From: Poronia punctata
Taxonomy: Eukaryota; Ascomycota; Sordariomycetes; Xylariales; Xylariaceae
Reading direction: 5' to 3'
DNA: 64,000 bases
Assembly (NCBI GenBank): GCA_022579005.1
Contig: MU401579.1
Coordinates: 1 to 64,000 of the forward strand
Each line of letters starts with the position of its first letter. Within the stretch, counting starts at the first letter, position 1. The notes beneath the pieces were generated by a model that was not told the DNA's origin, made no database searches, and was given only the letters and a program-made list of their open reading frames with translations. Below are positions 49,271 to 62,892 of the stretch, piece after piece. A program made the translations under genes and the position numbers.

Positions 49271-50437
49271 CTCGTACTCATCTGCCAAGCTACTGTCTCT
49301 CCGTTTCTCTGACTACCTACTTACTCATCAAGCTACATCGTGGCATACAAGTCTTCAAGTCGGAATGTTTTCTTTCCATGTCAACTAGACTAATCGATCG
49401 AACCCCCTTTTATTTGTCTGTTAAACTTGCATGCAATCTGTCTTACCACAGTACACCGACTTCATAAAGCAGAGCGTTACGAGTAGGTAGAGCTAAGGAG
49501 GGTGGGCTGGCCTTTTTTTTTCCTTCCCCATCATTCCTTTTCTTCCCCTGGTTTGCGGCAGGTACAATGTAGATATAGCAATAGGTCAGGTTGAAACGGT
49601 GTAGGTACTCGTAGACGCCATGTCATGTCATGTCGTCTTGTCCGTCTATAACCATAATCATACTCGTACACTGGGTTTTATAGACTACCTTTCTATATTC
49701 CCTTTGCCGTCTATCAAGGTAGGTTAACCTAACCTAGGTGCTTTGATCTGGATAGGTATCTATACCACGCATCAAACCGACAAAGTTACCACTTGTCTTC
49801 ACCGAAAAGGCTAACCTAGGTTACTTAGGTTACATCATCCTGGCCCCTTGTCTTGGTCTGATGATGCCTCATATCGAGCAGTTTCTGAGCACAGTAGGTA
49901 GGTAGCGCAGTTACGTAGTATTGACATATCCCGACTTTTATGTAGTATATAGTACCTACTACCGTACACGTACAGGTCTCAAACGCGACTTCAGACAATG
50001 TAATTGGCGTTCCTTGGCAGCCCGTGTCGCCGGAACCTGAGCTGCGCCTCAAGAGTCCAGGGGTGAGGAACGAAGTCAAAAGGTTGCATGAGATGTTTTG
50101 TCGTGTAGATCCCTGCCTGAAGCGGAATGCCCGGCCTCTCAGCTCATACGAGTGCACATAATAGCATGGTCGCCCTCAGCCCTACAACGGATTAAATGCA
50201 TTACCGCTAATAACCAGAAAGGTACCTCCGAAAATAACGCCAACCAGCCCTGTCCCGCCCCTGCCCTGCGGACAACTACACGTGGTTCGTAGGTCAATGT
50301 TATTGGACCCGTGTCGAACAGCCATACCCTATATACTCCATATTAACGGTGATATTTTACCATAGCCATCACACGCTGCGTTCCATCATTCACGCGCTAG
50401 TACATATTAACTTCCTCTCCCCCCATCCGATCTCCCG
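49271..50437. other. Upstream region of Zn2Cys6 gene
   Basis: Begins with the right-hand target duplication of the MITE. Short open frames only; no gene supported. Confidence 0.55.
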
Positions 50438-53084
50438 ATGGCCCCTGGTAAGACCGTCAAAGCCAAGACTGGGGGAAAGGGAGGGAAAGAAATCGACCCG
50501 GCCCCCGACGGCCACAGTTCATCCCAGTCTCCGCCTGGCGTGTCGGGGTCCAAGTCATCATCCGCCTGTTCGTCAAAGGGTAGCGGTCGTGTCTCGTTGG
50601 CGTGTGTCCAATGCCGTAGCAAGCAGTACGTCTATCCACTCCGGTTTTCTTAATCTTCGTCTATGCCTTTTCCATAGTCGTTGGCGCCCAGCCACAGCGC
50701 CAAACCTAGTCGGTCCCGACCCCAGGTACCATGTATTGTCCAATTTCGGTATTTTATCTACGAATCGTAGAGATGCATTCGTCATATGTTTTCTATCCGT
50801 CTTCGCCTGTCGGTATGTCTTTGCGCAGCAGTCACTGAGCAGCTACTCATAGCATGAGGTGTGATGCAACGCAGCCAACATGCGGCCGGTGTCTATTGGA
50901 GAAGAAACCATGCTATTATGCCAAATCGAGGCGCGGCATTCGGGATCCCTTGAAGCGAAGTTTGATGTCTGCTTATCTGCCGGTGCCGCCGCCGCAACGC
51001 ATCAGCCCGGGGGCCGACGGCTCGCCTTTAGTCTTGCCGCTGAATGATAGGAAAGACCTATCAAATGGATGGACAAGGCCGCATACGCCGGTCAACACTG
51101 CGCCGCCCCCCGCGTACTTGCTTGATGCCTTTTTCGAGCATTTTTATCATGGCCAGCCTCTTGTTCCTCCAAAGGCTCACTTCCTCAATTATGTCGCATT
51201 GGATCCGACCGCCTACTCCTTCCTCCTCTCGGTTATCGACTTCTGTGGGGCCTTGTGCGTCAAGGATGCGCGGCTGCATAGTTTACGGGAAGTAGCTTAC
51301 TCGACCGCATGCGGCACTCTGCCTTTCACAGTGCAATCCGTACAGGCGCTTCATATATTATCCGTTCTGGCTTTCGGCGAGACCAGGTTCACACACTGTC
51401 TGGGGTTTGCCAATCGTACCTGGACCATGGCGATCGAGCTAGGCAGTAAGTATAATATGTTCCTATATTCTATCCTTGGTGAAATGCTTCTTCTCCTTCA
51501 AATGGAAGACGTGGATCGCATTCCGAGACGTCGTTTTCGAGTGTCGTATCCTCGAACAAGTCAGCCGTCACATTCTTGAAGAACCATGACGACTAACACA
51601 TGGTCCTCATAGTGCATCGTAAATCCTTCGCAGACGGGGCACCGGACCCTGTCTTGGCAGAGAGTTATAGAAGGACGTGGTGGCATGTAAAGTTTCAAAA
51701 CCTAACGGAGCACGTCATGAATGGCGACTCCACGGCCAAATGCAAAAGTATACAAGAAGAAGCAGACGTGGACATACCCTGCTCAGAAGAGTGGGAATAC
51801 GAGTCCGGGGTGAGTATAGTCTTGCAGCTCCGCATCTCCTCGTCTCCAAGACGCTCATCTTTTCGGTCGTCTGTCGACTGATATGTTGACAATGGCCACA
51901 GGACATTGCGACACCTATCTCGCTGTCGCAATACGAAAGGGAGGCTACTCTCGGCCGTTCAGATCCTTCCTCTTCAGCGCTCCAGATCGAATTATACTGC
52001 ATCCAGGCCAACATAGCCGCCTCGTGTCGCGATGTAGACGACGAAAGCGACGTTGCGGAAGAGATGCTGAGCCGGGCGGACTCGACCATTTGCGACTTTA
52101 TACGTCGTATACCACATTGGAAGCTGGAAGTCGGTAAGTTGTTGTGCATTCCTGCAGATGTTAGCTGCTGGCTTCTCGCTGGTATTGCAACGGCCAGGGG
52201 CCACAAGGCGGGCTACCACGTGCTTCTTAAGTGCCACAGCTGACATCACCCTCTTGTAAGTCGATCCGGTGGGAAGGGCAGACCAAGTTCTCTTTAGTAC
52301 AGTAGCATGGGCGCATATGTAAGTGTCAACCAGACCCGCCAAATAGCTGCCATAGTCAGGGGTTAACTTTTGTCGCCAGAAGCCGGATTCGACTTCGACA
52401 CTCTGTTGCGAGGACCGGCCTCAATATTCGGGAGTATTTTCCGTTGGGGCCTACTCGCGGACCCAGTCGGAAAGGACAGACGGTGAAACCATTTGGTTGG
52501 AACTCGCACCCAATCGAGATACAAGCGGCCAACAAATTCTGTGATCTGTTTCGGTTACCAATACCCGTCAAGAGTCTGCGGCCTATGGTAAGTTTTCTGA
52601 CACGTCCATTTCATTTCATCGCCCTCTCTCTCTTCTACATCTAGGTCCCGGGATTGCATAGATAGCACACCTACTAATATACTATACCCGACAGATGATT
52701 CCAGGGCTTATAAGTGTAGCCATCGTGTACCTGGATGCTTGCGTGTTTCAGGGACTGGACTCGCCTCTCTTCCGCGAGAGGCTGAAAACTCTGGTACTAA
52801 TCCTCCGGATACACGGCGAGATTTGGCCACTATCGAAGCAGGCATCCGAGGATATCCAAGCTGTCGCGGCCGAGTACCTGACCACGAACGACTCTACTAG
52901 TTGTCGGTCTAGTAGTTCTGGATCGGAACCGTGGCATATTAGGGTCGACGACGCCATAAGCAGCGCCCCTTTCCTTGGATCTTGTGTCGATCCAGGGTTT
53001 GGAACGGTCCCTGACCCTCATCTCGTACAGGGATGGCTCACAACCGGTGACTGGCCTGACGTACTCGATACACACCAATATTGA
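50438..53084 (+). CDS. Zn(II)2Cys6 transcription factor
   Basis: Seven exons close in frame to 621 residues: 50438..50625, 50853..51445, 51613..51809, 51902..52133, 52261..52318, 52380..52587 and 52695..53084. The binuclear zinc cluster is complete after splicing: Cys56-x2-Cys59-x6-Cys66-x6-Cys73-x2-Cys76-x6-Cys83, split by intron 1 right after Cys59-RSK. A fungal-specific middle homology region follows (about 120-440), with the family-like segments ESYRRTWWHVKF and FSTVAWAHISRIRL, the latter recovered only through the 58-bp fifth exon. Acts in the nucleus on CGG-containing DNA sites as a class; targets cannot be inferred because no biosynthetic cluster surrounds it. The long first intron (227 bp) and tiny exon 5 mean automatic models are likely to be wrong here. 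Confidence 0.9.
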
Positions 53085-56000
53085 CGGGCAAGTCCCGGGT
53101 CCTTTAGGTGGAGTGCCTCTAAAACAAGCGCACTCTTAAGACGCGAACGAAATGCGGTGGATTCGGGCAAAATTGCACTTGACGAGTTAATGACCTTATA
53201 AAATTCACTCTGCGCATGTCTGGTATAGGCAGATGGATAGAATACTGCTTGGAATTCAGCCCTTGAGGAGCGGAGCCGGTGGTCAGATTTCCCTTCCTTA
53301 CCTAGGTACCATGTATAGCTCATATAGATACCCAATCGCGAAAGCCTTATTTTTCGTGCGCCCTCGCATTAACCCAAGTTGCATTTTGTGTGGGTTGACA
53401 CCTAGGTATGGCAAGGCTCTTGCGTACGCACCGTTAGGTAAGAGGCGGGTACGTGTAAAGTACTTAGGCAGCCCAGCATCTGTACCTGCCCTTAAACCAC
53501 TATTACGTCGGACACAAGACAGGATTCTCCTTCCTCGATATATGTATGTGGCTGTCCATTCTACGCATGTAAGATCTATCGAGTAGGAAGGCGCACCCGG
53601 TAGTTCTGCGGTATATTTGCACGCAAGTTGGTGTCTAAAGCAGGCGGGTAGGTATGTAGGTAGCGCTCTATAGTTGGCTGTGTGTCGTCATCGAATTTTG
53701 CAGAGGTAGGTTGGTACTCCTGTCTCAGGTCTGGAGTGGGTGTCCGATTTAATGTCTAGATGTACACAGAAAAGATACCCGTATGAAGTTTCTCATAAGT
53801 CATAACCAATCGAACATACGCTATCTACGTACGTTGAGAGGAATCGGACGTGGAATTGTTGCAAGAAATACGGATTCAGCCACATGACGAGACGAAAATT
53901 TGCCGTTGCGCACGAGGATAGGAGGTAAGTCACAAGTGGCCCTCTTATCCACGGCTACCTACCTCCTCTACTGTCAGAAATCGCCCGGGTGTCTTGCCTC
54001 AACTTCCATACCTATTTCGATCGAAGCAATAAAGAAGAAACTGGTTACTGTGGTCATCGGCAATGATGAGACAACACTATTCCCACGATTGTTTTAAGCC
54101 CGAACAGCGCGGAATTTAGGTATCTTGTCTGTCCGCGATGGCCAAGTATAATTTCTAATTCCGTCCGTTCATTTCTTGTACGGGCCACTCCCTTCGTTGT
54201 ACTATATAACGCGGCTGGGAAAAGGTTTGCTTGCGGGTCTCGAACCCTCCGAAGTACATAGGCAGCGGCCCGTGGGTGCGTGGGTCTGGGTCCGGGACGG
54301 AGATTAAAGCGGCACTTTTTATGATAACCCCTAGACTAGGTTATAGCTTTTCAGCATGTGAGCAAACAGAGGTTCTGCAAGAACGAATTTTTTCACCGTT
54401 ATTTTAGCGATTGATACTAATAACCAATTTCTATAATCCCAAGTCATTCCCGAAGCTAGGTATGCATGTATATAGCGCCTCCTATGTTGGCGGTTAGGTG
54501 CTTCCGCTACACGGACCAGACAGATGAACGATAGGTGCCGAAGTAGTCGGCGACGGTGGCATCCAATCACCAAAGTCCTTGATGCTTTAGGTGGAGGGGG
54601 TTGGTTACACAACCTAGGTAACTTTAATCCATATATCGACATACCACTGCACTTACCTACATGTAGGTACCTACATCTGTAGGTAGGTATAAAGAAAAGT
54701 GTTAGATATTGGCCATGCAGATGGAAACACGAGCATAATATACCGGTCAGGTGGTATCGTGATTCAGGAATTGATCATGACTATCTACATGATGTATATT
54801 TATCTAGTTCATAACGAGGTTAGAGACACGTTCTCGTCCGAAAACACTCGTCCGCGGCCGCCTTCAGTCTCCATCTGCGGCCAGCCGTCTGTGTTGCACG
54901 GTGGATAGGTAGCACTTACTAGAACGCCATCTTATTCTGTATATTCTATACGTGTAGTAAGTGCATGCCCTAGGTATCTACCTGCTCTTGTCTGACATCG
55001 GAGCAGATCGATTTGACAGGTCGAGGTCATTCTGATGTGTTTCCATCTTTGCATACACGTATGTTCATAGCCCAATAAGAGGAAGCGTTTGGCATTTTTC
55101 TCCATGCATTCAGGGGAGATCATCCTCCCGACGCACATTCGGATTTCCGAACTGCCAAGGATTTAGCGGAGAGAAGACTATGGACATGGGTCTCATCCGT
55201 GCTATGTAAGATAGTTTACGGTAGACTCTAGGTTCGTGTTTTGTAGAATGGCAGATAAGAAGATGCTGGAGACCAAAGTAGGAGAATGACTTTGCTTTCA
55301 TGGCTGTATGCAGTTATAAACTAAAACAAACCGTAGACAATGAATGCCCCCGACTTCAATGCCATTAAAGACAATAGGTATGTGATTGTAAAGATTGTGT
55401 GTGTGTATCAATATCGAGTCTACCGTTTACCTACGCCGTTATGATTTGAAATTTTTCTACTGAGTAGGTAGGCGGGGGAGAGGGGCATGTTTCGGACAGG
55501 GATGAGGATGTTGTGATCTCCGACAGTCTGGTACCGCACACGCACTACTGTAAATGTGAGGAGAAAGGGGCTTATCGAAACCCATCTTGAATGTGGAGTA
55601 ATAGGTAGACTCCTCGGCCTTGATTACGATAACTTTACTAGTCTAGCCCATATTCCCTAGGTACTTGACTTTTCAGAATACGTGGGGGCCGGCAATCTAA
55701 CGCGGCAACTTGGGGATCTCCCTCTGCTGTTTATTTTTCAAGTCCTCGGAGAGGAAAATGGACACTATTTGTGTACCGAAGGTGTCGGGAATCAAGTAAG
55801 AATCGGAGGATTGGCTGTCTCGGCGTATCTCCATGGACGCGCGGCTCTTTATCTTATCCTCCGAGAGGTTGTGGCGTGAAACCCGGGGCGAAGGATGTTC
55901 GGCATTGTTGCGGTGGGCCATGCGTCACCGTAGTTGTTAGAGAAAGAGCGTGCCTTTCCTTGCGGGGTCAATTACTCGCAGGATTGAGGCATTGGATGGC

Positions 56001-56408
56001 GACCAATCGTTTGTCATGTCATGCAGATGGATTCTTGTGTACGCCTCAGCCTCATCGGATTTGGGTCAGAGGAAGTAAAAGTGAAGGAGTGACCGAGGTG
56101 AGATACTGCCCTGCTTGGGTATTCGAGTAGGTAGCTCTTTACAAAAAAATTCAAATAAGCGACGAGGCAGGCCGTTTATGTATTAGTGGGACGACCCCCG
56201 CTCCTGCCTCTTTTCTACCGTAGATAATCTTAGGTTGTATCTAGACTACTGCTATAATAAGTGTACTTTTCCATCAGTAGTAACAGGTAATTACTGCACG
56301 CCAGCTGTGCCTAGACTGGAGGCTAGTAACCATTCCTTACCCATTAACCGAGTATCGCAAGCACGACGACAAAGGGAGAAAAAAAGGCAGAACAATAATC
56401 AAGAAGCA
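53085..56408. other. 3.3-kb intergenic region
   Basis: No coding exon is supported. It contains a perfect 16-bp palindrome TACCTACATGTAGGTA at 54654-54669 within a longer TACCTA/TAGGTA cluster. The open frames at 55682-56130 resemble no family. Confidence 0.5.
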
Positions 56409-57994
56409 ATGGCGACATATACCGTCCCTTTCATCATCAACGGGGAGGAGCAGGTGCCACAGGAGACCTTCGAGGTGCGGTCGCCCTCTACCGGCGAGCT
56501 CGTCCACCTATGCGGAGTGGCTACACCCTCGCATGCTGATGCTGCGGTGGAAGCCGCCGCCGCCGCTCTCCCGGCATGGAGAGATATTACCGATGGCGCG
56601 CGCAGGGATATCATCATGAAGGTGACAGAGCTCATGGAGGAGAGACGGTCAGAGTTGGAGCGGCATTTGATGGACGAGATGGGAGTCGACAGGGCATGGG
56701 CTACGTCCAACTTGAACCTCACGAAGGAGATAATCAAGGATGCCGCCGGACGCATATCCACCCTTTCCGGGTCCGTTCCTAAGGTCGCGGACCTGAATAC
56801 GTCGGCTATAGTATTGAAGGAGCCTTTTGGTGTCGTGTTGGCAATTGCGCCGTGGTAAGGATTAAGCCCGATCGATTCGTGTGATAGTGAGGAGACAAGA
56901 AACTCATACGAGAACCAAAAAAAAAACAGGAATGCGCCCTATATCTTGGGCACTCGATCCGTGTTGTATCCGCTCGCTGCAGGATGCACGGTGGTCCTGA
57001 AGGGCTCGGAATACACACCGCGGGTCATGCATGCGATTACTCGCCTCTTCAACGATGCCGGTTTGCCCAAGGGCGCGTTGAACTTTCTGTCCACGAACCC
57101 GGCTAATGCGGCTGCTGTCACCGAGGCTCTCATGGCCCACCCTCTGGTCAAGAAGATTAACTTCACAGGAAGTACGGCTATCGGAAGGATCAGTAAGTCA
57201 CAAACCAGGGCCGAGCCTTTACCTATGAATCAAGATTCAAAGCCATACCCGCACCTGCTAACAGGATGCTTCTGTTTTCAACAGTTGCCAAAATTGCTGG
57301 CCAACATCTTAAGCCGGTCGTGCTAGAACTCGGGGGCAAGGCCCCAGCAATCGTGTGGAAAGACGCCAAACTGGACCTCGCGGCAGAGTGCTGCTCGTTG
57401 GGAGCGTTCTTGAATGCGGGCCAGATCTGCATGAGCACAGAGCGCATCATCGTCCATAAGGATGTGAGTGCGGCATTCCAGGAGAAACTCCGCGAAACCA
57501 TCGCCAAGATGTGGCCTCAAGCATTGGTGCATATCAACACGCAAGCCGTCGAGAGGAACAAGAAGCTTGTGCGGGACGCCGTCGAAAAAGGTGCAGCTGT
57601 TCTCACGGGCGACATTGATGCTCAAGAGACATCCGGAACAAGACTTCGCCCTATCGTGCTTGCAAAAGTGACGCCCGACATGGACATCTACAGCAAGGAG
57701 TCGTTCGGCACGACGGTGAGCTTGCTGGAGGTCGATACCGAGGAGGAGGCTCTGCGCATCGCCAACGATACCGAGTACGGCCTCTCATCTGCCGTGTTCA
57801 CGGAGGACCTAAGAGTCGGTCTGCGATTTGCGAAGAATATCGAGACAGGTGCGGTACATATCAACAACATGTCGGTGCACGACGAGGTGGCCCTCCCCCA
57901 TGGAGGAGCCAAGGCGAGTGGGTATGGCAGGTTTAATGCTATGGCTGGACTGGAGGAGTATGTGAGGACAAAGACCATCACTTGGAGGAATTGA
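56409..57994 (+). CDS. Aldehyde dehydrogenase (salicylaldehyde/vanillin-type)
   Basis: NAD(P)-dependent aldehyde dehydrogenase. Exons 56409..56854, 56930..57192 and 57285..57994 give 472 residues, normal for the family. Signatures are the cofactor motif NFTGSTAIGRI, general base Glu251 in VLELGGKAP, and catalytic Cys285 in NAGQICMSTER. ESFGTTVSLLEVDTEEEA and the C-terminal ALPHGGAKASGYGRF are typical of the salicylaldehyde/vanillin dehydrogenase group, suggesting aromatic aldehydes as substrates (inference). Both splices restore conserved sequence (APW-NAPYILG and GRI-IAKIAGQ). The start is the ATG at 56409; the upstream open frame is unrelated leader. The segment after WPQA is short and somewhat divergent, but no frame break is seen. 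No pathway partners are adjacent. Confidence 0.95.
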
Positions 57995-58623
57995 GTCGAG
58001 GGGGTTTTCACTTGTATATGAATGTAACGATGGATCGGCCGCTTGTAAGGGGGTGAGGCAGGGGAAATTTGATGACGATAATGGGTAATTGTGTCGTCTA
58101 AGTGGTGGAGCACTGGGGGGCTTGTATTGTGTTACTCGAGCCAGACGAGCCGTTGGAATTCTGTATCTGGTTCAGAGAGATGTTTCTGTATGACGTGAAT
58201 ATGATAGTCCTCGTACATTTTCTGATACTCCGAGGTGCTTTCCAGTTTCCACCGCCTTTGATTTACGCATGCACAGATGATCTCCCGTTACGTACCAAAG
58301 ATTAGATGGGGATATGTGATATGTGATATGTGATCTGTGATCTATATATCTCGATGTTTGATTTCTTGTGATATATGGTTACAAATGCGAGGAGCCTCGG
58401 GCCACCGCTAATCTATCTCCTGTGTATATCTTCTATTGACCATCTACCTGCCCTACGAAACCTGCATGCACAGGTAGAACATATTGATAGTGATACCCAT
58501 CTACATAGGTAGTCAATGTATCAAAGAAATCAAATGGATATGGATATGGATATCCAAGACTTGATAATCAGGTTATTTAGAAAATTTTATGATAAGCAAG
58601 CATAGGAATAAAACTCTCGAGTA

Positions 58624-58657
<34 letters not shown>

Positions 58658-61600
58658 CCCCGGCCTTAAAAAAAGTATAAGAGACCCGACCCTGCCGGTA
58701 CTGATTGATTGATTGGTTGATTGATCACCGCTTTCTTCGATTTCGGTTCGATTTCGGTGTCCGAGAAATGAATGACTGACTGGCTGGCTGCTCACCTCAG
58801 CTTACCTAATACCGACACCTAGGTCAGATTAGAAGGTTTACATGATCTTGTCGGTCTTTTGAAGTAGGTAGATACTTTAGGTATTAAAGGGTTCAAAAAA
58901 ACTTGCAAAATTCTTTTTTTCTTTTAGCCAGCCGAGACACGCTTCGAATAAATAAAATATTGGCCCTCTTGAGTTTAGAAAGCAAGAGAAATCAATCAAT
59001 GATGGAAAAAAAAGGGAGGGTCTAGAATGTCAATTTTCATGACTCGCCGGAACCAAAAAAAAAAAAAAAAAACCTTTATATATGCAGATGCCGGACGCGG
59101 ACGGAAAACTGTTGAGGAATACGACGTCGGAAGGTGACGGGTTGTAACCTTTGACTTTGACCCCACGCACACGCGTGGACATTTTGCGGGGGAATATGTC
59201 CATATGTACCTATCTATCAACTCTAGCTCTATCTAGTTCTAAAGTCATTGGGGTTACTTGTCTGCCATTTGAGCGAAGGAGCGAAGTCGGTAAGTTTACT
59301 GTTTCAATTTGATGGAGAGCGAGATCGGTACAAGTCTGTCTGTCTGTCTGTCTGTCTGTCTACTGCGGGGAGAATTCATATGTTTTTTGGGGGGGGGGGT
59401 TTAGGTAAAATACCATGCAGTAACACTGATGTCTACTAGCAAATCGGGAACATTGTACACGTCGTATTGTTTTAGACTACCTAACCTCAGGTTAGACCCC
59501 TGCCTTTTTTTAATAGTCGTGAAACTTTTTATATATCATGTTAGGCTGGCTATGGCTGGCCATCTTGAAGTGACTGATGATCATGCATGCATTTGCATCC
59601 TGCAGCGTAACAACGGGAACGGACGAGAAGACAGGTTGGCAGGCAGGCACCGCACGCCGCGCGCGAAAATAAAAAAGTTAATTCTCGTTTTCTCTGCCGC
59701 GATACACGAGACAAGACGACGACAAGAGCCGCCCGCCTATAGCTCAACCTAAAGAACCCGACGATGCGATACTGTTTACATGTAGGTCGAGACGCCAATT
59801 GTTACCTATATCCCAAACTACTATACCCGATTCCATTGTATTACCTACGTGTACCTATAATTGTAATAGACCGGTGAGAGGTCCAAGGTAGGGTTTGAAA
59901 ATTATCTACACTTATATAGTATAGTATAAAGCAAAAATAGAAAGAAAAGAGGAAGAAATTTGATGCATCACGAGACACCAACAAAACCCCCTTTTTTTTT
60001 CAACCGAACCCAGCTTGACGACCTGTCACACCTCAGATGCGGGTATCTTGTTCGACATATTCCGGGTGATGGATTTGTACCAAAACAGCACTAGAACAGA
60101 AAGCCACAAAGCGCAAGAATCCCACATGGTTTACATTACAACTCTAGACTAGTTCTTATGGGCGAAAGCTGACCGATCTTCAACAGACCAAACTATCTAC
60201 GCGTAGTTTTATTTCTTTACCAACCTCACTTTTTAAGGAGCGTTTCTCCATTTTCTCTAATGGCCCAGACTAGTCTCCCCCTCCCCCGCCTCCGACTAGA
60301 CACTTATGGGGCAAGAATACGGGGTACTAGACAGCTTAAGTACAAGGGGGAGGGGGGGTTCCCGATTAGGCAACCCGGTCGTCGTTCCTACCTACATGTA
60401 CATGTGCATCTGTGCCTTGCCTTACATGTAGGAAGTGGTAGGCTCAACTTCCCCGGAGGTTTTGAGCATACCACAAATAAGATTGTAGATGTTGATAGGT
60501 ACCTCCTACATGTACACAGAAGCAGCAGTCTAGGCAGTCGTTGTACACCTTCAACATGGAAGGTACAATAGTATGTAATGTATGTAAGTAGGTGGTACCT
60601 ATTTAGCAGACTAGGTGATTCTCAGGTACTCGTAAGGTGCAGTAATTTGCCGATGATCTCTGCTAGGTATGTTTTACCCCACATTGTACAACATCGTAAC
60701 CCAAAACACGACATTCCCGTACGGTCTCTCGAGTCGACACCGTTGAATAATTATTACTTATTACCACTACATATCATTCACTTTTTCCTTCTCGTCCTGC
60801 TCGAATAAAACGGTTAAAACGCCCAGATATACAGCTCAGGGGTTCTCTTCACCGGTCCCTCCTTTATGCGCATTCTCATCCTCTCCTAGACTACATGATG
60901 TATGTGCAATGCTCTAACCTACATACGTGTATACACAATACGACTAGACTAGACTATTCCTACTTACATACGACCTAACTTACTTATACATATTCCAACT
61001 ACTATTTAGTAGGCTAGAAGATGGGAAAAGTGGATATGGATGTGAATGTGTCTTGTCCCCCCACCGGCATCTAGACGCGAGCAAAAAGGCGGGATCGACA
61101 TCGGAATGCTCGATACTCCCATCGGGCAAGGTACAATCTCCCCATCTTTTCCAGAGAGACGTTTACTCGGATTCTCCCTTGGCGCGCCTAACAATCGTTA
61201 ACAAAAAAAAAAGTGGGGGGAAATACGAGAGGTAGGGCAAAAGGAGAGCTTTGTCCTCTCATGTAACCCTCGGACTACGCCAAACTCGCTCTTACACGCG
61301 CCAATGTGCGGATGGAGACTGCCGGCGGGGCAACGTACGTTCGGGAGGAAACTAGATCATGCCATATAGTAGAACCAGAGATCTGGCTATCCGTTCGAGT
61401 CGTGTGGTGTTCCCTCCATCTGATGTGTCCCCGACGTGTCGCAATGTGATCCAGTGTCACGATTGTGTGTCGGTAAAGGTTAGACGTGGGGAGGGGCGGC
61501 TCTAACTACATATGACGTTGTGCAGGGACATATGTCCCCCCGGACCCCTGATAGGACTCGAAAGGAAAGGACTAACTATAACGAAGACAGAGGAAAGGAA

Positions 61601-61975
61601 AGAGCGGGAAAAGTATCTGCTGTACGCGTGACGAACATGGATCAATCCTTCCCGGAATGTCTAACCTTGCCCCCCCGGGGAACGTTTTCCTATCAATCGT
61701 CTAGCCTGGGGCCATTGGCGCAAAAGTATAAATAAAACGGCTAGACGTACCCCTTACATCACCACAATGTTTCGAGCTCGCAAAAACCCTTCACGTCTCT
61801 AGTTTCTTTCTTTAGTTGTCGTACCCATACCCCCAATCTAACTCTAGCAAGTGTCTCATTTTCGCCTACATATACAGACAGCGAACCGAGAACTCCAAGA
61901 CCGCTTAACACGGGAAATCTGCCTTATTGCCTTATTAGTGTGTAGTGTAGGAAGTGCCTAGACTGAACGACCACA
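57995..61975. other. 4-kb intergenic region
   Basis: No gene is supported. It holds a set of simple repeats: imperfect GTGATAT units at about 58315-58341, GGATAT units at about 58535-58554, a 29-bp poly-A at about 58627-58656, GATT units at about 58702-58725, and a (GTCT)n array at about 59335-59360. Confidence 0.5.
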
Positions 61976-62812
61976 ATGACAACAATCGTGCCCAGAGTCT
62001 ACCGAGTTGCCCCTTCATTTGGCAGACTGGCACCACGATGCATCCCGGCATCTGTCGTTGTTGCTCCTCCCCGGGTCGCGGCCATGACGAGAAGAGGACC
62101 CATAGCACGATACATATCATCATCACGGCCCGTATCTTCAGCTTCCTCAACACCAAGGCCGACGAATAAGGGCTTATTACCCGAATTCGACTTGCGAGGA
62201 AAAGTCATCGTCGTGTCCGGAGGAGCACAAGGGTTGGGATTAGTACAAGCCGAAGCGCTTCTAGAAGCCGGTGCAACAGGTAAGTAGTCGAGTCTAAGTT
62301 TTGTCCGAATAATGAAAAGATGAGAAAGGGTACATCGAGTTTTTATAATCTAATGTTTGAAAAATAAAAAGTACACGTCCTCGACCGTCAACCAGAACCA
62401 TCATCGGGATCCAGCTATCAGAAACTCTCTCAACGAGTTAGAGACGAGCTAGCAGACACATCCATAACGTACCACCAAGTCGACGTCCGGACGGGCGCCA
62501 ACGAGCTCAACTCCATAGTCAAAGAAATCGCGGATAGACATGGGCGAATGGACGGGTTGATCGCGGCGGCGGGGATCCAGCAGGAGACTTCGGCGTTGGA
62601 ATATACGGCCGCGGACGCGGATAGGATGTTGGGGGTTAATGTCACGGGGGTTTTGATCACGGCGCAGGCGGTGGCGAGACAGATGGTCCGGTTTGAGAGG
62701 ATGGGGAGTTTGGTCTTGATTGCTAGTATGAGTGGGACGGTTGCGAATAGGGGGCTTATTTGTCCGTGAGTTTTCCCCCTTACCTAGACATCAATCTCAG
62801 AGAAAGAAAAGA

Positions 62813-62892
<80 letters not shown>

